DNA of 64,000 nucleotides, taken from NCBI RefSeq assembly GCF_964031045.1, contig NZ_OZ034994.1, forward strand, positions 1-64,000. The letters run 5' to 3'. The DNA comes from Spiroplasma endosymbiont of Aspidapion aeneum (GTDB taxonomy: Bacteria > Bacillota_I > Bacilli_A > Mycoplasmatales > Mycoplasmataceae). Positions 48,213-59,797 of the stretch are shown piece by piece; positions within the stretch are counted from its first letter, which is position 1; each line of letters starts with the position of its first letter. The translations under genes were made by a program, and so were the position numbers. A model generated the notes under the pieces. The model saw nothing but the letters and a program-made list of their open reading frames with translations, made no database searches and had not been told where the DNA came from.

Positions 48213-50186
48213 ATGATAGGTCAAAATATATTTATTTTGGTTAGTTTATTCGCATTAGTTTTTATGTTTATATACTGTTTTTCTTGAGCGCTTGTAAGGA
48301 ATTATGTTTCTAAATATAGAAATTATTATTTTTTTATTTTAGGTGTCATTTTCTCTATTGGTATTATATTCACATGTTTTTTTATGGGCATATATAATTT
48401 AAATAATATATATGGCGATTTTATTTACTATATACCGATAATTGTGTACTTTACAGCCATTAGTTTTATTTCAGAAATAACAGCTGGAATTATATTAATT
48501 ACAAACTTATTTTGCTTATTTTTCTTATATAAAATTTCATCATATTTTATTTATTTTTATCAACCATCTAATATAACAACAACCTTTGTAATTTGTTGTT
48601 ATATAACAATCACATTAACAAGTGTTATAAAAAAATTCTTTAATAAATTTAAATTAAATGAATTGGAATTTATTTTAATCAATACATTAATATTATTGTT
48701 GACTTCAATGTTGTTTAAACTTATTTGAAAAGGTGAAAGATTTAACATAACATTTGTAATATTCTTTATTTTGTTATTATATTTATCTGCATTTTTGGCA
48801 ATAATTATTGACTCAATATATTATCGCGCACTTAATTTGAGTAATATAGTTATCTATGATGAAAAGTATTATCTTAATCCTCAAAATATTTATTTAGGAA
48901 TAATGCAATTTTTAAAATCTAATAAAACCAGACTTGGAATTTACTTCAATTTTTTCATCGCTGATTATGATGATTTCGAAAATAAAATGACTAATGAAAT
49001 AAAAGAAGCAATTATAAATGACATAACTGAAACATTTTATAATGAAATAGAAAAAAATATTGAAAACAATAAAATATATTTAAGAGTGGATAGAAAGACG
49101 TATGGAGTGTTTATTGATATTTCTGATGAAATAAATAATATAAGAGAATATAATATTGACCCCCTTGATAACCTTGCAGAGGTAAATAGACTTAACAATA
49201 TAATGGATAATATTATTACAAATTATAAAATCAAAAGTGTCCAAATAAAAATAAACCTAAAATCTATATATTCAATTTATGGAGTTGACAGTAGTGATAT
49301 TGAGAAATTATTTAACTTAAACAATTGATATGTTGCTAATGAAAAAAAATTAATTGTTGGAAACTTTAAGCAAGCAAATATATTTGATTATAATAAAAAT
49401 AAGAAACTTAAAAGAAAAATAATTGCCTTGGGTGACTTATTTAATATAAATGAAATTAATTTTTTATATAACCCAATATACAGCATCGGTAAAAAATTAT
49501 TTACTGGGTATATTATAAATACATACTTTAGTGGGCGAAAAATAGTATTTTCAAAAGATGATGAGTTAGTTGTTAATGTAGATAAAGCTGGTTTGGGAAC
49601 TATTCTTATGAGATACATTGCAAATAAACAACTTATATCTCTCAATGGAAATTGTCAAAAAGATATATTATATTTTATAAATTATGATACTTATGCTTTG
49701 TCTTCGAACGATTTTAATATCAATGAATTTAATCATAAATTATCAGATAATAATGTTAAAGGTTCATCGCTTGTTTTATTATTAAATCACAAAGCGGACG
49801 TAGATAGTGTAGATAACTTGAAAAAAAACATCAAGCAACTAAAGCAAAACAAAATCAGAACCTGTGTTAACGGTTTAGATTTAAATGATATCGATACAGC
49901 ATTATTTAAGTATTTGAGTCCCGACTATGTAACAATTGATAATGAAAAGATTAATAGGTTTGGTGTTATAAAAGAAAAGGAAAAAATAATAAATTCACTA
50001 GTAAATTCTTTCTTAAAAATTAATTGTAATCTAATAATAACAAATGTAAGAAGATTTTCTGATTATGTTCTGCTCAAAAAAAATAGAATTAAATTTATCT
50101 CAGGCCCAATCATAGGAACAGATGAAAAACTTAACTCTAAAATTTCTAAGGATTTAAAAATACTCTTTGAGAAAGGAAGGGAATAA
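48213..50186 (+). CDS. Multi-spanning membrane protein with degenerate GGDEF/EAL-like C-terminus
   Basis: Reading two TGA codons as Trp gives one 657-aa frame. About seven membrane segments occupy residues 1-205. Then comes a region like a worn GGDEF fold (FFIADYDDFENKM, LRVDRKTYGVFI), and from about residue 405 an EAL-like fold: FLYNPIYSIGKKLFTGYI aligns with the start of EAL domains and LSPDYVTIDNEKI with the LPxDxLKID strand. The EAL and DDFGTG catalytic motifs are replaced, so no c-di-GMP cleavage is expected. It sits 30 bases after ssrA and is followed by mgtE after two bases. Confidence 0.7.
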
Positions 50187-50188
50187 TA

Positions 50189-51634
50189 ATGGAAAATAAA
50201 AATGAAATATTACAATTAAGTGATAGTTTAAAAATTCTTGTTGATAATTCGGATTTTGACAAGATCAAACAGTTGGCAGCGGATTTTTATGCAATTGATT
50301 TTTCTGAAGCATTATCCTCATTAGATACAAAATATATTATAGTTGTTTTGAGAATTTTAGAAAGTAACAAAAGTTCAATAATATTTTCAGAATTTAATAA
50401 TGAAGTTCAAAAAAATGTAGCTATGACCTTAAATGAGAAATGAATGGCTAAAATACTTGATGCCATGAATAGTGATGATGCAGCAGATATTATGGAAAAT
50501 TTACCACCATATATTGTGAAAAAAATACTGGAAAAATCAAGTCCTGAAACTAAATATCAATTTAGCAAGTTATTGAATTATAAAGATGATACCGCTGGTG
50601 GAATAATGTCTGTTGATTATATAGTTCTCAGGGATAGTTTAAATGTAATAGATGCCTTGGAATTGATAAAGAAAAATTATAAAGACATAGAAAACACTAA
50701 TACAACCGCATATTTTGTTGTTGATAAAAATAATGTACTTTGTGGGCTTGTTCACCTAGGTGAAATATTTTTTGCATCTGATATAAAAAAAATTAGGGAT
50801 ATTATGAATAATAATGTAATTTATGTTAATATTAACGATGACCAGGAAGTAGTTGCAAATAAAATGAAGAAATATGATATTCCATCAATTCCAGTTGTAA
50901 ACAATGAAAATAAATTAATGGGAATTATAATGATTGATGATGTTTTGGATGTTATGTCAGAGGAAACAACGGAAGACATATATAAGCTGGGGGGAATTAA
51001 TTATTTTGGAAAGGATAGTTATTTTTCACTCAGTATATTTAAAATAGTTAAGTCAAGACTGTTATCTATTTTTATGATACTCTTTATATCTACCTTATCT
51101 CAAATACTATTAACTATTTTTATAAACAAGGAATTTAATTCCAATAGTAAAAATTTGGATTATGTTATAACATTATTTATAACGCCATTGATTGTAGTTA
51201 TATCATGTTCATCTGGAGCAATTGCTTCACAAACAACATTGTTAACAGTTAGAAGTATATCCTTAGATCAATTAAAAAGTAATAAATTTTTTGATATTGT
51301 TAGAAAAGAGATTATTATTGGTCTTTTATTTGGAATTATTGTAGCATTATTAAATTTTGTAAGATTAATAGTATTTTATGAAATTTACTATAGTGGTGAT
51401 ATTAACAAAAATTATATCTGGCTATCAATTTCAAGCATATCAATTTCAATAATACTTACAGTATTTATTTCAAATTTTATAGGTTGTATTATTCCGCTAA
51501 CGGCAAAGTATTTAAAAAGGGATGCCGCTGTCTCTTCAATATTTTTATTGGAGACAATTGTAGATCTTATTTCAATTTTAATACTTTATGGCATTTCATA
51601 CATATTTATATATAATATTGGAAACGGATTATAA
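50189..51634 (+). CDS. mgtE: Magnesium transporter MgtE
   Basis: MgtE is a Mg2+-gated channel. The 481-aa protein has an N-terminal superhelical domain (with MNSDDAADIMENLPP), a CBS pair (residues about 145-270) and five C-terminal membrane segments with RDAAVSSIFLLETIVDL. The pore segment reads SSGAIASQT where many homologues have GNAGNQ. The TGA at 50441-50443 (Trp) sits in the N-terminal domain. This is the second Mg2+ transport gene in 6 kb. Confidence 0.92.
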
Positions 51635-51641
51635 ATATTCT

Positions 51642-52289
51642 ATGAGAATCAGGAAAAAAAAGTGAACAAAAAAATGATGGGAGGGAAATAACTCTTTATT
51701 ATTAGAAAATTCATCAATTATTAATGATATTATATTAATTAAAAATAAAAGATTAAATTTAGAAATAGGGTGTGGTAAAGGTGATTTTATAATTAATAAA
51801 AGTGTTAATGAGAAAGACAATATTTTTATAGGGTTGGAAAAAGATCCTACCATTTTAGCTGTTGCTATGCGGAAGTTTAAGGAAAAAATAAATCCTGTAA
51901 ATAATAATTTATATTTTTCAAATATTTTAGCCCAAAATATATCTGAATATTTTCCAAAAGAAAAATTTAAGAAAATATTTCTTAATTTTTCAGATCCATG
52001 ACCAAAAAAACATCAGGCAAAGCGTAGATTAACACATATTAGTTTTTTAAAAATTTATTATAATTTATTAGTCAACGGTGGAACAATAGAATTTAAGACC
52101 GATAATGATAATTTATTTTTATTTACTATTGAGCAAGTGAAATTATTTGAGAATTTCTTAATTACTTACAAAACATCAGATCTGTATAGTGACACTTTTG
52201 AAATTGTTAATAATGTACAAACAGAATATGAAACAAAATTTTTAGAAAAAAATGTAAAAATTAAAAAAATGGTACTACAAAAATTATAG
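51642..52289 (+). CDS. trmB: tRNA (guanine-46-N7) methyltransferase TrmB
   Basis: TrmB methylates G46 in tRNA. The 215-aa protein, which is invisible in the standard code because of four TGA codons near its ends and centre, starts MRIRKKKW, has SAM motif LEIGCGKGDF, and the signature FSDPWPKKHQAKRRLTH. ATG 51642 lies 8 bases after mgtE. It converges with purB with an 18-base gap. Confidence 0.93.
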
Positions 52290-52307
52290 AATAAAACTTT
52301 AAATATT

Positions 52308-53600
52308 CTACTTAAGAACTCTTTTATATAATCTATCTACATTTTTTAGAAAAATATTAATATTTGCGATTTTATCTATATTAGAATTATTTATAAATTT
52401 TCCATTATTTTCTTCTTTAACAATATCTAGAAAATCTCTTTTTTCTTTTAGGCATTTATTTGAACAAACTTGTATAAAATCATATATTTCTTCACGAGAA
52501 TGCTTTGTTGTTTTTATTATTTCCGTTAATAATATTTGCGAATAATATATTTTATTTGAGCTATCAATATTTTTCAACATTTGTTTTTTATCGATGTTTA
52601 AATTTGAAATAATTGAATTAAGTCTTCTTGTCATAAAGGTTGCAATATTTATTGAATCTGGTATTATAATTCTTTCATTAGAACTATGACTAATGTCGCG
52701 CTCGTGTCATAAAATATTATTTTCTAATGATATATTTGCATAACTCCTTAAAAGCCTTGCAAGTCCTGTAATATTCTCTGAACCAATTGGATTCTTCTTA
52801 TGAGGCATTGAAGAAGAGCCTTTTTGCATAGCGGAAAAACCTTCGCTTACTTCACCTACATCACTTCTGTGCAATAATCTTATCTCGGTTGATATTTTTT
52901 CTAAAGTTGATGCATAATTTGCATAAGATAAGAATAGGCTTGCTAATCTATCTCTTTGGCTAACTTGTGTAGATATTAGGTCACACGGCATGTCTAAATG
53001 CTTTGCAACATATTCCTCTATCTCAATTTCTAGATTAGTAAAATTTCCCATTGAACCTGATATTTTTGTTACACAAACATCTAATATTGCCATGTCCAAT
53101 CTTTTTTCTTGTCTGCGCAATTCATCATACCATAGTAAAAATTTGAGTCCAAATGATGTTGGTTCACCAAAAATTCCGTGACTTCTACCCATAATAAATG
53201 TATTTTTGTGCTCTAACGCCTTTTCCTTAATTGTTTCCATTAGTTTTTTAAGGTCTTTTTTATATACCTCATATGACTTTTTTATTAAAAAATTTTGAGA
53301 CGTATCCACAATATCTGTAGATGTTAATCCTAAATGTATTCATTTTTTTTCCTCACCAAGTGATTCGCTGACCATCCTTGTAAAGGCTATTACATCGTGT
53401 TTAGTTAATTGTTCAATTTCTAACATTCTTTTTAAATTAATTTTTACATTTTTTTCAATTCTATCAAGATCTAAGGACGGAATGACATTTAGTTTATTTC
53501 AAGCTTTTAAAACTAAATGTTCTACTAATCATCAAGTTTTTATTATTGATAAATTAGATCAAAATTGCTCAATCTCTTTAATGGAATATCTTTCAATCAT
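52308..53600 (-). CDS. purB: Adenylosuccinate lyase
   Basis: PurB acts in AMP synthesis from IMP (fumarate release from adenylosuccinate). Start ATG is the complement of 53598-53600; several TGA codons (Trp) split it under the standard code, but code 4 gives 430 aa. The fumarase-superfamily signature GSSSMPHKKNPIGSEN and the GRSHGIFGEPTSFG segment are present. It follows purA with a one-base gap, so they form a two-gene operon for IMP-to-AMP conversion. Confidence 0.95.
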
Positions 53601-53601
53601 C

Positions 53602-54894
53602 TTAATCAAAACCTTTTTTATTTAAAACAGTTTGTTTTCTATCGCTACCAACAGAAAACCCAAGAATATCAACCTTACACAATTCAGAAATCTTATTTAA
53701 ATAAATCTTAGCATTTTCTGGTAAGTCATCAAAACTTTTAACATTAGATATGTCTGTCATTCAACCCTTCATCTCTTCAAATACGGGTTCACATTTTGTA
53801 AACTGAGTATTAGATGCTGGCAGATAATCTATTTTTTTTCCATCCAATATATAAGAAGAACATATTTTTATAATTTCTTGGTCATCCAATACATCTAATA
53901 GTGTTATAAATAATTTATCAATGCCGCCTGTTCTTATTGCATATTTTAACGCAACAATATCTAGTCAACCAACTCTTCTGGGTCTCCCAGTATTAGAGCC
54001 ATACTCGTTACCATTTTTTCTTATTATTTCAGCTTTTTCACCAGTTATTTCTGTTGGCATAGCACCAGCACCAACTCTTGTATTATAGGCCTTTGTTATA
54101 CCAACAACTTTACTAATTAATTTTTTATGAATTCCTACACCGAGACTTACATTATTACCAGATGTATTTGAGCTTGTAACAAATGGATATGTACCGTGAT
54201 CAATGTCTAACAATACACCCTGTGCCCCTTCAAAAAGAACTTTTTTGTTATCACGTATTGCTTTATCTATTATATATCCACAATCCAAAATATTGTTTTT
54301 CAAAAGTTCGAAATTATTAATTGCATTTATATAAACTTCATTAAAATTAAGGGGCTTATGGTTATATATTTTTGTTATAAGTTCATTGTGATAGTTAAAC
54401 GCCTCCCTAAACAACTCTTCAAAATTTTTTTCAAAAAAATCACATATTCTTATTCCAAATCTGTTTGCTTTGTCAGAATATGTTGGACCTATGCCTCTCC
54501 CTGTGGTTCCTATTTTTCTTTCCTTTCGAGCATCTTCTTGGAGTTTATCCAATAATGTGTTAAATTCAAAAATTACATGAGCTCTGTCTGATATTCATAA
54601 ATTTGATGTATCTATACTATCATCTCTCAATATCTTTATCTCAGCATTTACCTTTTCCAAGTTTATAACTGTTCCATTCCCAATTATATTCATCACATTA
54701 GGGTTTAATATTCCAGATGGAACAATTGTAACTTTATGCCTCACCCCATTATTTCATATTACGTGCCCAGCATTATCGCCTCCAGCAAACCTTACAACTA
54801 AATCAGCTTTTTGGGCAAAATAATCTGTTATTTTACCTTTTCCTTCATCGCCTCATTGGGTTCCTACTATTACCATCGTTTTATATTTATTCAT
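53602..54894 (-). CDS. purA: Adenylosuccinate synthetase
   Basis: PurA joins IMP and aspartate using GTP. Start ATG is the complement of 54892-54894, with AAGGAG upstream. The 430-aa protein has [14 protein letters not shown], the [14 protein letters not shown] loop, and [15 protein letters not shown] codons encode Trp. It is the first gene of the minus-strand purA-purB pair; the organism probably salvages IMP or hypoxanthine since no de novo genes are near. Confidence 0.96.
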
Positions 54895-54914
54895 TTCTGC
54901 TCCTTAATACTTTA

Positions 54915-54943
54915 ATTATAATATATTATTTAGGTGAGAACAA
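54915..54943 (-). promoter_or_regulatory. purA-purB promoter
   Basis: On the minus strand, TTGTTC (54943-54938) and TATAAT (54920-54915) are 17 bases apart, with the purA start about 20 bases downstream. The -35 is only a partial match. Confidence 0.5.
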
Positions 54944-54964
54944 ACATATATGGGGTATATGTTT
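54942..54964. promoter_or_regulatory. Inverted repeat at the purA promoter (operator candidate)
   Basis: AAACATATA and TATATGTTT form a perfect 9-bp inverted repeat around TGGGG. It touches the -35 of the purA promoter on the minus strand and is well placed for a repressor or activator site. It could also be a hairpin, but no gene on the + strand needs termination here. Confidence 0.45.
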
Positions 54965-54973
54965 TTCTTTCTT

Positions 54974-55018
54974 AAAAAGTGTAATAATATAATAAATATT
55001 ATAAAAAGCACTTTTTTT
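54974..55018. other. Long-looped inverted repeat upstream of tRNA-Gly
   Basis: AAAAAGTG (54974-54981) pairs with CACTTTTT (55009-55016), with a further TAATA-type A/T pairing inside and a T run after. It lies between the divergent purA promoter and tRNA-Gly promoter; function unclear. Confidence 0.35.
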
Positions 55019-55047
55019 ATTGAAATTACTGTAAAAAAATTGTAAAA

Positions 55048-55053
55048 TATAAT
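55048..55053 (+). promoter_or_regulatory. -10 element for tRNA-Gly
   Basis: TATAAT 14 bases before the mature tRNA; a weak -35 TTACTG lies 16 bases upstream at 55026-55031. Confidence 0.55.
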
Positions 55054-55067
55054 ATGTAGATTTACTT

Positions 55068-55141
55068 GCGGGTGTAGTTTAATGGTAGAACTTCAGCCTT
55101 CCAAGCTGACTGTGAGGGTTCGATTCCCTTCACCCGCTCCA
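55068..55141 (+). tRNA. tRNA-Gly (anticodon TCC)
   Basis: A complete 74-base cloverleaf. Acceptor GCGGGTG pairs with CACCCGC, TCAGC/GCTGA forms the anticodon stem with loop CTTCCAA, so the anticodon is TCC reading GGA and neighbours. The T arm is AGGGTTCGATTCCCT and CCA is genomically encoded. It stands alone with its own promoter and terminator. Confidence 0.97.
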
Positions 55142-55170
55142 TTCTGAAACAAATGATTAATAACTTCTAT

Positions 55171-55198
55171 AAAAAGCATATTTTTTATGCTTTTTTTT
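55171..55198 (+). terminator. Intrinsic terminator after tRNA-Gly
   Basis: Perfect 10-bp stem AAAAAGCATA / TATGCTTTTT with a five-T loop and further T residues, 30 bases after the tRNA. Confidence 0.85.
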
Positions 55199-55261
55199 AA
55201 TTTTAATATTAAAATTAAAAGATAGTAAACATTGGTTATTTAGTAGATTTGTGGGGTTACT

Positions 55262-56005
55262 GTGAAAAAAGAAAATATAAAAGAAGCAATTTTAAATAAT
55301 AGAGATTTTTTTGATAGCAGAACTGAATTCTGAAAAACCATTGTATACTGTCTTTCCGTTTCCTCCTTTATCGGTTTGCCATTATGAATTTTATTTTCAA
55401 ATGATTTTATTGTTTTAGATTGATGATATTCTAAAAACTCAGTTCAGAAAATAAAATTATCATTGCTTTTTAATTTTTCTTTTTTTCTTTTTTCTCTTTC
55501 GATCAGTATATTATTTTATTATTTGAAATGAATAAAAGAAGACCTTATAATTTATTCTTGTTCTTTTAACAGTTTCATTATCACAAATAACATGAATAGT
55601 TATTGATTACCATTCACAAGTAATATAAGTGTATTTATAAGAATAATAATAGCTTTTGCAATAGCTTTTGCAATTTTATTTATATCAATTTTTTTAACAG
55701 GGTTTATGAAAAATTCTATGTTAAAATTTGAAGAATACAATGAAAGATTAGTTAAAGAATATAATGATGGATTAGTTTTGACCACAAAGAAAGGGTTTAG
55801 AATTGAAAAAAAAATTCTAGCAATAAATAAAAGAAAACAAAAACAAAAACAAAAACAATTAATCGAAGAGGAAGCTGAAAAAATAAGAAAAGCAGATTTA
55901 GAAAGTAAAATAGAAGATATTAAAAAAAGAATTACAGATAAGGATAACAACAAAATTAAAAAGGAAAAAACTAAAAAAAGTAAAAATAATAAAATAAAAT
56001 TTTAA
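55262..56005 (+). CDS. Uncharacterised membrane protein with charged coiled-coil tail
   Basis: I do not recognise this gene. Code 4 gives 247 aa from GTG 55262 (GGGG upstream), with multiple TGA codons as Trp in the N-terminal half. Three to four hydrophobic segments fill about residues 24-150. The last 95 residues are Lys/Glu/Gln-rich and form a coiled coil, including a short KQKQKQKQ repeat. It lies between the tRNA-Gly terminator and an oppositely oriented gene. Confidence 0.75.
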
Positions 56006-56184
56006 TATTTAAAAATGATATATAAACATAAATAGATAATTAATGTTAACATATTCTGTAAATTAATTTTATAAGTTTATTTGAGTCAGTTACTAATTAG
56101 TATTAATATTTTTATTTTTAATATAATTTTACGGTAAATATTTAATTATAAATAATATTAGTCAATAATTAATTTATAAATATT

Positions 56185-57288
56185 TCATTTGTTAGACTCT
56201 TTACTCTGAAATGGTGTCTTATAGTGCCCAGGATACACTATAATATTGGTTTCATAATTAACTATATAATTTATTGATTGTTTAAATTCCATTAAATTAG
56301 TATATTTAAACTTATGCATTCCCACATCTTTATAAAATATTGTATCACCAACAAAAATACAATTTAATTCCTCTATATGATAAAAGGTGGTATCTGGTGT
56401 ATGACCCTTGAAAATTTTTGGTTTGATTGTATAATTATTTAAGGTTATATCTTCATCGTTTTTAAAAAAATCAACCTTAAATTTTGGGAGCTGTTCAAAA
56501 TCAAATCTATCAATTAAATCTTTTCTATATTCAAGAGCTTCTTTTGTTTTTCCATAGAGATACTCATAACTTATACGGTTAATTTTAAATATTATGTTCT
56601 TATCGTGGTTGTAAAGTTGTCTCAAACCTATTATATGATCAATGTGAAAATGCGTTATTAGGACATGTGTTATAATTATATTATTTATCTTAACATATTT
56701 TAAAATTCCACTAATAGAGCCTCCACAATCAATTAGGAAAGCTTTATTATTTCTGATTATCAAATATGAATTTTGGACATTAAATTTTTTATAAATAAAA
56801 GTCCATACACCATCAAATTTCATTTTTATGTTTGAGTACATATAAGTGTAAATTATAATAAATATTAACATCAGCGAGCACAATATTATTAATTCACAAA
56901 TTTCAAATATATAAATTTTTAATAAACCATTACTAGTTAATTTGCTTTTAAATAAAAAGTTAGTTATTAATATCAATGTTAATATATACATAGATATACA
57001 TATTGCTAATATAATTAGACCAATAGTTCTCAATTTTATTTTATTATTTTCATCCCTAATCTTAATATCAAATAATAATATTATTCCCCTCTTTTTATTT
57101 GAGAATTCATATAGCAAAATTATATTTATGATAAATGTGTATGCTAAAATCATTAAGTTAGATGATTTTAGGTGCTTATCTTTTTCAATTAAATAACATA
57201 AAATAAATATTAATGTATGAATAATTAGTGATAATGCTGAAATTCAAACAAATGATTTTCTATGTAGCTTTAAATTATCTTTTTGCAT
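56185..57288 (-). CDS. Membrane-anchored metallo-beta-lactamase-fold hydrolase
   Basis: Reading through one TGA extends the frame to ATG (complement 57286-57288), giving 367 aa. Four hydrophobic segments (about residues 14-34, 44-60, 88-112, 122-150) precede an MBL domain. All metal ligands of the glyoxalase II-like type are present: HFHIDH at 213-218, the GHTPDT histidine, FVGDT aspartate and PGH near the end. The active site should be functional. Substrate is unknown. The N-terminal membrane bundle joined to MBL recalls a reduced ComEC but has no competence motif. Confidence 0.8.
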
Positions 57289-57358
57289 AAATATATTTTA
57301 CATCAATATAATAATAAATAAGCATATTTAACAACCCATTAATGTGAATCGTTACGTA

Positions 57359-57393
57359 TTGACAAAAAAATCATACTTATATTATGGTATAAT
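57359..57393 (+). promoter_or_regulatory. Candidate tsaD promoter with wide spacing
   Basis: A consensus TTGACA (57359-57364) and consensus TATAAT (57388-57393) are 23 bases apart, wider than the usual 17. A TATTAT at 57380-57385 would give 15. Transcription from the -10 would start just ahead of the TTG start. Confidence 0.4.
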
Positions 57394-57421
57394 TATTTTG
57401 TTATTTTGTAAGGGGAACATT

Positions 57422-58375
57422 TTGGTAATTTTAGGAATCGAATCAAGTTGCGATGATTTTGGCGTTTCAATAATAAAGGATGGTAATGTTGTTTCCAATG
57501 TTGTTTCCTCACAAATTCAACATCATCTTGTTAATGGGGGAATAATTCCAGAACTTGCTGCACGATTACATGTGGAAACATTTCACGCAATATTTAAAGA
57601 GGCTATTAAAAATTCTGGATTGAAAGTTGAAGAAATTGAATGCATAGGATTTACAAATGAACCCGGATTAATCGGTTCATTGATTATTGGAAGAATAGTG
57701 GCAAAAACCATTGCAAGTTATTTAAACATTCCAATATATCCATTAAATCATATGAGAGGTCACGTTGCGTCTGCGTTTATAAATAATACCCCAATTTATC
57801 CTGTCATTAGTCTTGTTGTTAGCGGAGGGCACACCCAAATTGTTTTGTCAAAAAGTATAGAAAATTATGAAGTTATTGGCGAAACACAAGATGATGCTAT
57901 TGGCGAATGTTTAGATAAAATTGCTAGAAAGATGGGGTACAATTACCCCGGTGGTGTAGAGATAGATAGACTATCTCAAAAAAGCAAATGTTTGAAATTT
58001 GATTTTCCTCTTGTCCAACTAAATAATTTTGATATGTCTTTTTCCGGTTTAAAAACAAAGGCTTTGAATTATATAAATAATAAAAAAGATTATGTAAGTG
58101 AGAATATAAATGATTTTGCTAATAGTATTCTAAACGCGTGTATAAATCAAGTTATTGAAAAAACAAGACTAGCAATTATTATGTTCAGCCCTAAAATGAT
58201 TTCTTTAGCTGGTGGAGTCTCTGCAAATAAAAAACTAAGAAATGATTTTGTAAAACTTGGTACAGAATTTAACATACCAATAGCGTTACCAGAACAAGAG
58301 TACTGTACAGATAATGGGGCAATGATTGCTAAATTATTAGATATTATGTTAAGGGAGAAAGATAATGTTAATTAA
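57422..58375 (+). CDS. tsaD: tRNA N6-threonylcarbamoyladenosine synthase subunit TsaD
   Basis: TsaD transfers threonylcarbamoyl to A37 of ANN-decoding tRNAs. The start is TTG 57422, with AAGGGG 6 bases upstream, giving LVILGIESSCDD; an open frame from ATG 57344 includes the promoter region and is not the start. The 317-aa protein has the metal pair HMRGHVAS, SGGHTQ and GGVSANKKL. It overlaps asnS by 11 bases. Confidence 0.94.
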   Translation: MVILGIESSCDDFGVSIIKDGNVVSNVVSSQIQHHLVNGGIIPELAARLHVETFHAIFKEAIKNSGLKVEEIECIGFTNEPGLIGSLIIGRIVAKTIASYLNIPIYPLNHMRGHVASAFINNTPIYPVISLVVSGGHTQIVLSKSIENYEVIGETQDDAIGECLDKIARKMGYNYPGGVEIDRLSQKSKCLKFDFPLVQLNNFDMSFSGLKTKALNYINNKKDYVSENINDFANSILNACINQVIEKTRLAIIMFSPKMISLAGGVSANKKLRNDFVKLGTEFNIPIALPEQEYCTDNGAMIAKLLDIMLREKDNVN

Positions 58376-59729
58376 GGATATATATATAAATATTTCTAAA
58401 TCTGAGGGGAAAAATGTTAATTTTTTTGCACGGGTTAGAAGTCATAGATTAGGTAAAAATATTTCATTTTTAATAGTAAATGACGGGTCTACAATTAATG
58501 ATGTACAAATTGTATATAAAAAGGATGATAATTTTTTTCAAGAGATATCACAAGCTAAAGTGGGCTCAATAGTTTCTATTGATGGGACATTAAAAGTAAC
58601 TACAGAAGGAAAGCAACCATTTGAAATTACAGCAAATAAATTATTTTTAATTTCAAATACAAATGATAATTATAAATTACAGAAGAAAGAACACACTTAT
58701 GAGTTTTTAAGAGATATCGCTCACCTTAGACCAAGAACAAAAACATTTGAATCGGTTTTTAGATTGAGATCTTCTATTTTTCAATGTATTCACAGTTTTT
58801 TCACAGAAAAAAATTTTTTATTTGTTACAACCCCAATCATTACAAATAATGATGCTGAGGGAGCGGGAGAGTCTTTTATAACAACAACAATTACAAACAA
58901 CAATTATGATAATGATTTTTTTGGAAAAAAAGCAAATTTAACTGTTTCGGGACAATTACACGCTGAAGCATTTGCGCAAGCATTTCAAAATGTTTACACT
59001 TTCGGGCCAACATTTAGAGCGGAAAAATCATACACTTCCAAGCATGCTGCTGAATTTTGAATGTTGGAGCCTGAATGTGCAAATTATGAATTAAAACAAT
59101 TGATGTCATTAATTGAGGATATAATTAAATATATAATTAAATATATATTAAAGCATAACATTGATGAATTAAAATATTGTGATGAAAATTTAGAAAATGG
59201 ATTAATTGACAAATTACATTTTATTGAAAATTCAAGTTTTGAAGTTGTTGAGTATTCTCAAGCAATAGAGATTTTAAGCAAAGCAAAAGACAATGGATAT
59301 AATTTTGAAGAAAAAAATATAAAATTTGGACTCGATTTAACCACAGAGCATGAAAGATATTTGTGTGAAAAACACTTTAATAAGCCCACTTTTGTTATTA
59401 ATTATCCAAAAGAAATTAAAGCCTTTTACATGAGGCTAAATAATGACGGAAGAACTGTAGGAGCTGTGGATTTATTGGTGCCGTTTATTGGTGAATTGGT
59501 AGGCGGGAGTGAACGTGAATATGATATAGATAAAATTGTCAAAAGATGTAATGAATTAAATATAAATAGAGATCTTTTAAATTGATATATTGATTTAAGA
59601 AGTTTTGGATACTATAAAACTGCTGGCTTTGGTCTAGGGTTTGAGAGATTAATAATGTATTTAACTGGTATGACTAATATTAGGGATGTGATTCCTTTTC
59701 CAAGAACTGTGAGAAATTTACAATTCTAA
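58365..59729 (+). CDS. asnS: Asparaginyl-tRNA synthetase
   Basis: AsnS charges tRNA-Asn. The 454-aa class IIb enzyme has an N-terminal OB fold (residues 15-105), then the catalytic core with [22 protein letters not shown] and motif 3 [18 protein letters not shown] codons at 59058 and 59583 encode Trp. A start at ATG 58365 overlaps tsaD. Confidence 0.96.
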
Positions 59730-59797
59730 TTTTTATCATTTTAATTGCTCTAAAAGTCATAAAAAAGTGTAATATATATATAAAGGGGTTTGTTGTA

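Noticed and set aside
55836-55860. Short AAACAA repeats
   Set aside because: They are in frame in the coiled-coil tail of a membrane protein (Lys-Gln repeats) and are explained by low-complexity coding sequence.
57344-57421. Upstream ATG start for tsaD
   Set aside because: It would add a hydrophobic N-terminus unlike the family, and the stretch contains the promoter elements. TTG 57422 has a strong ribosome site and the standard N-terminus.
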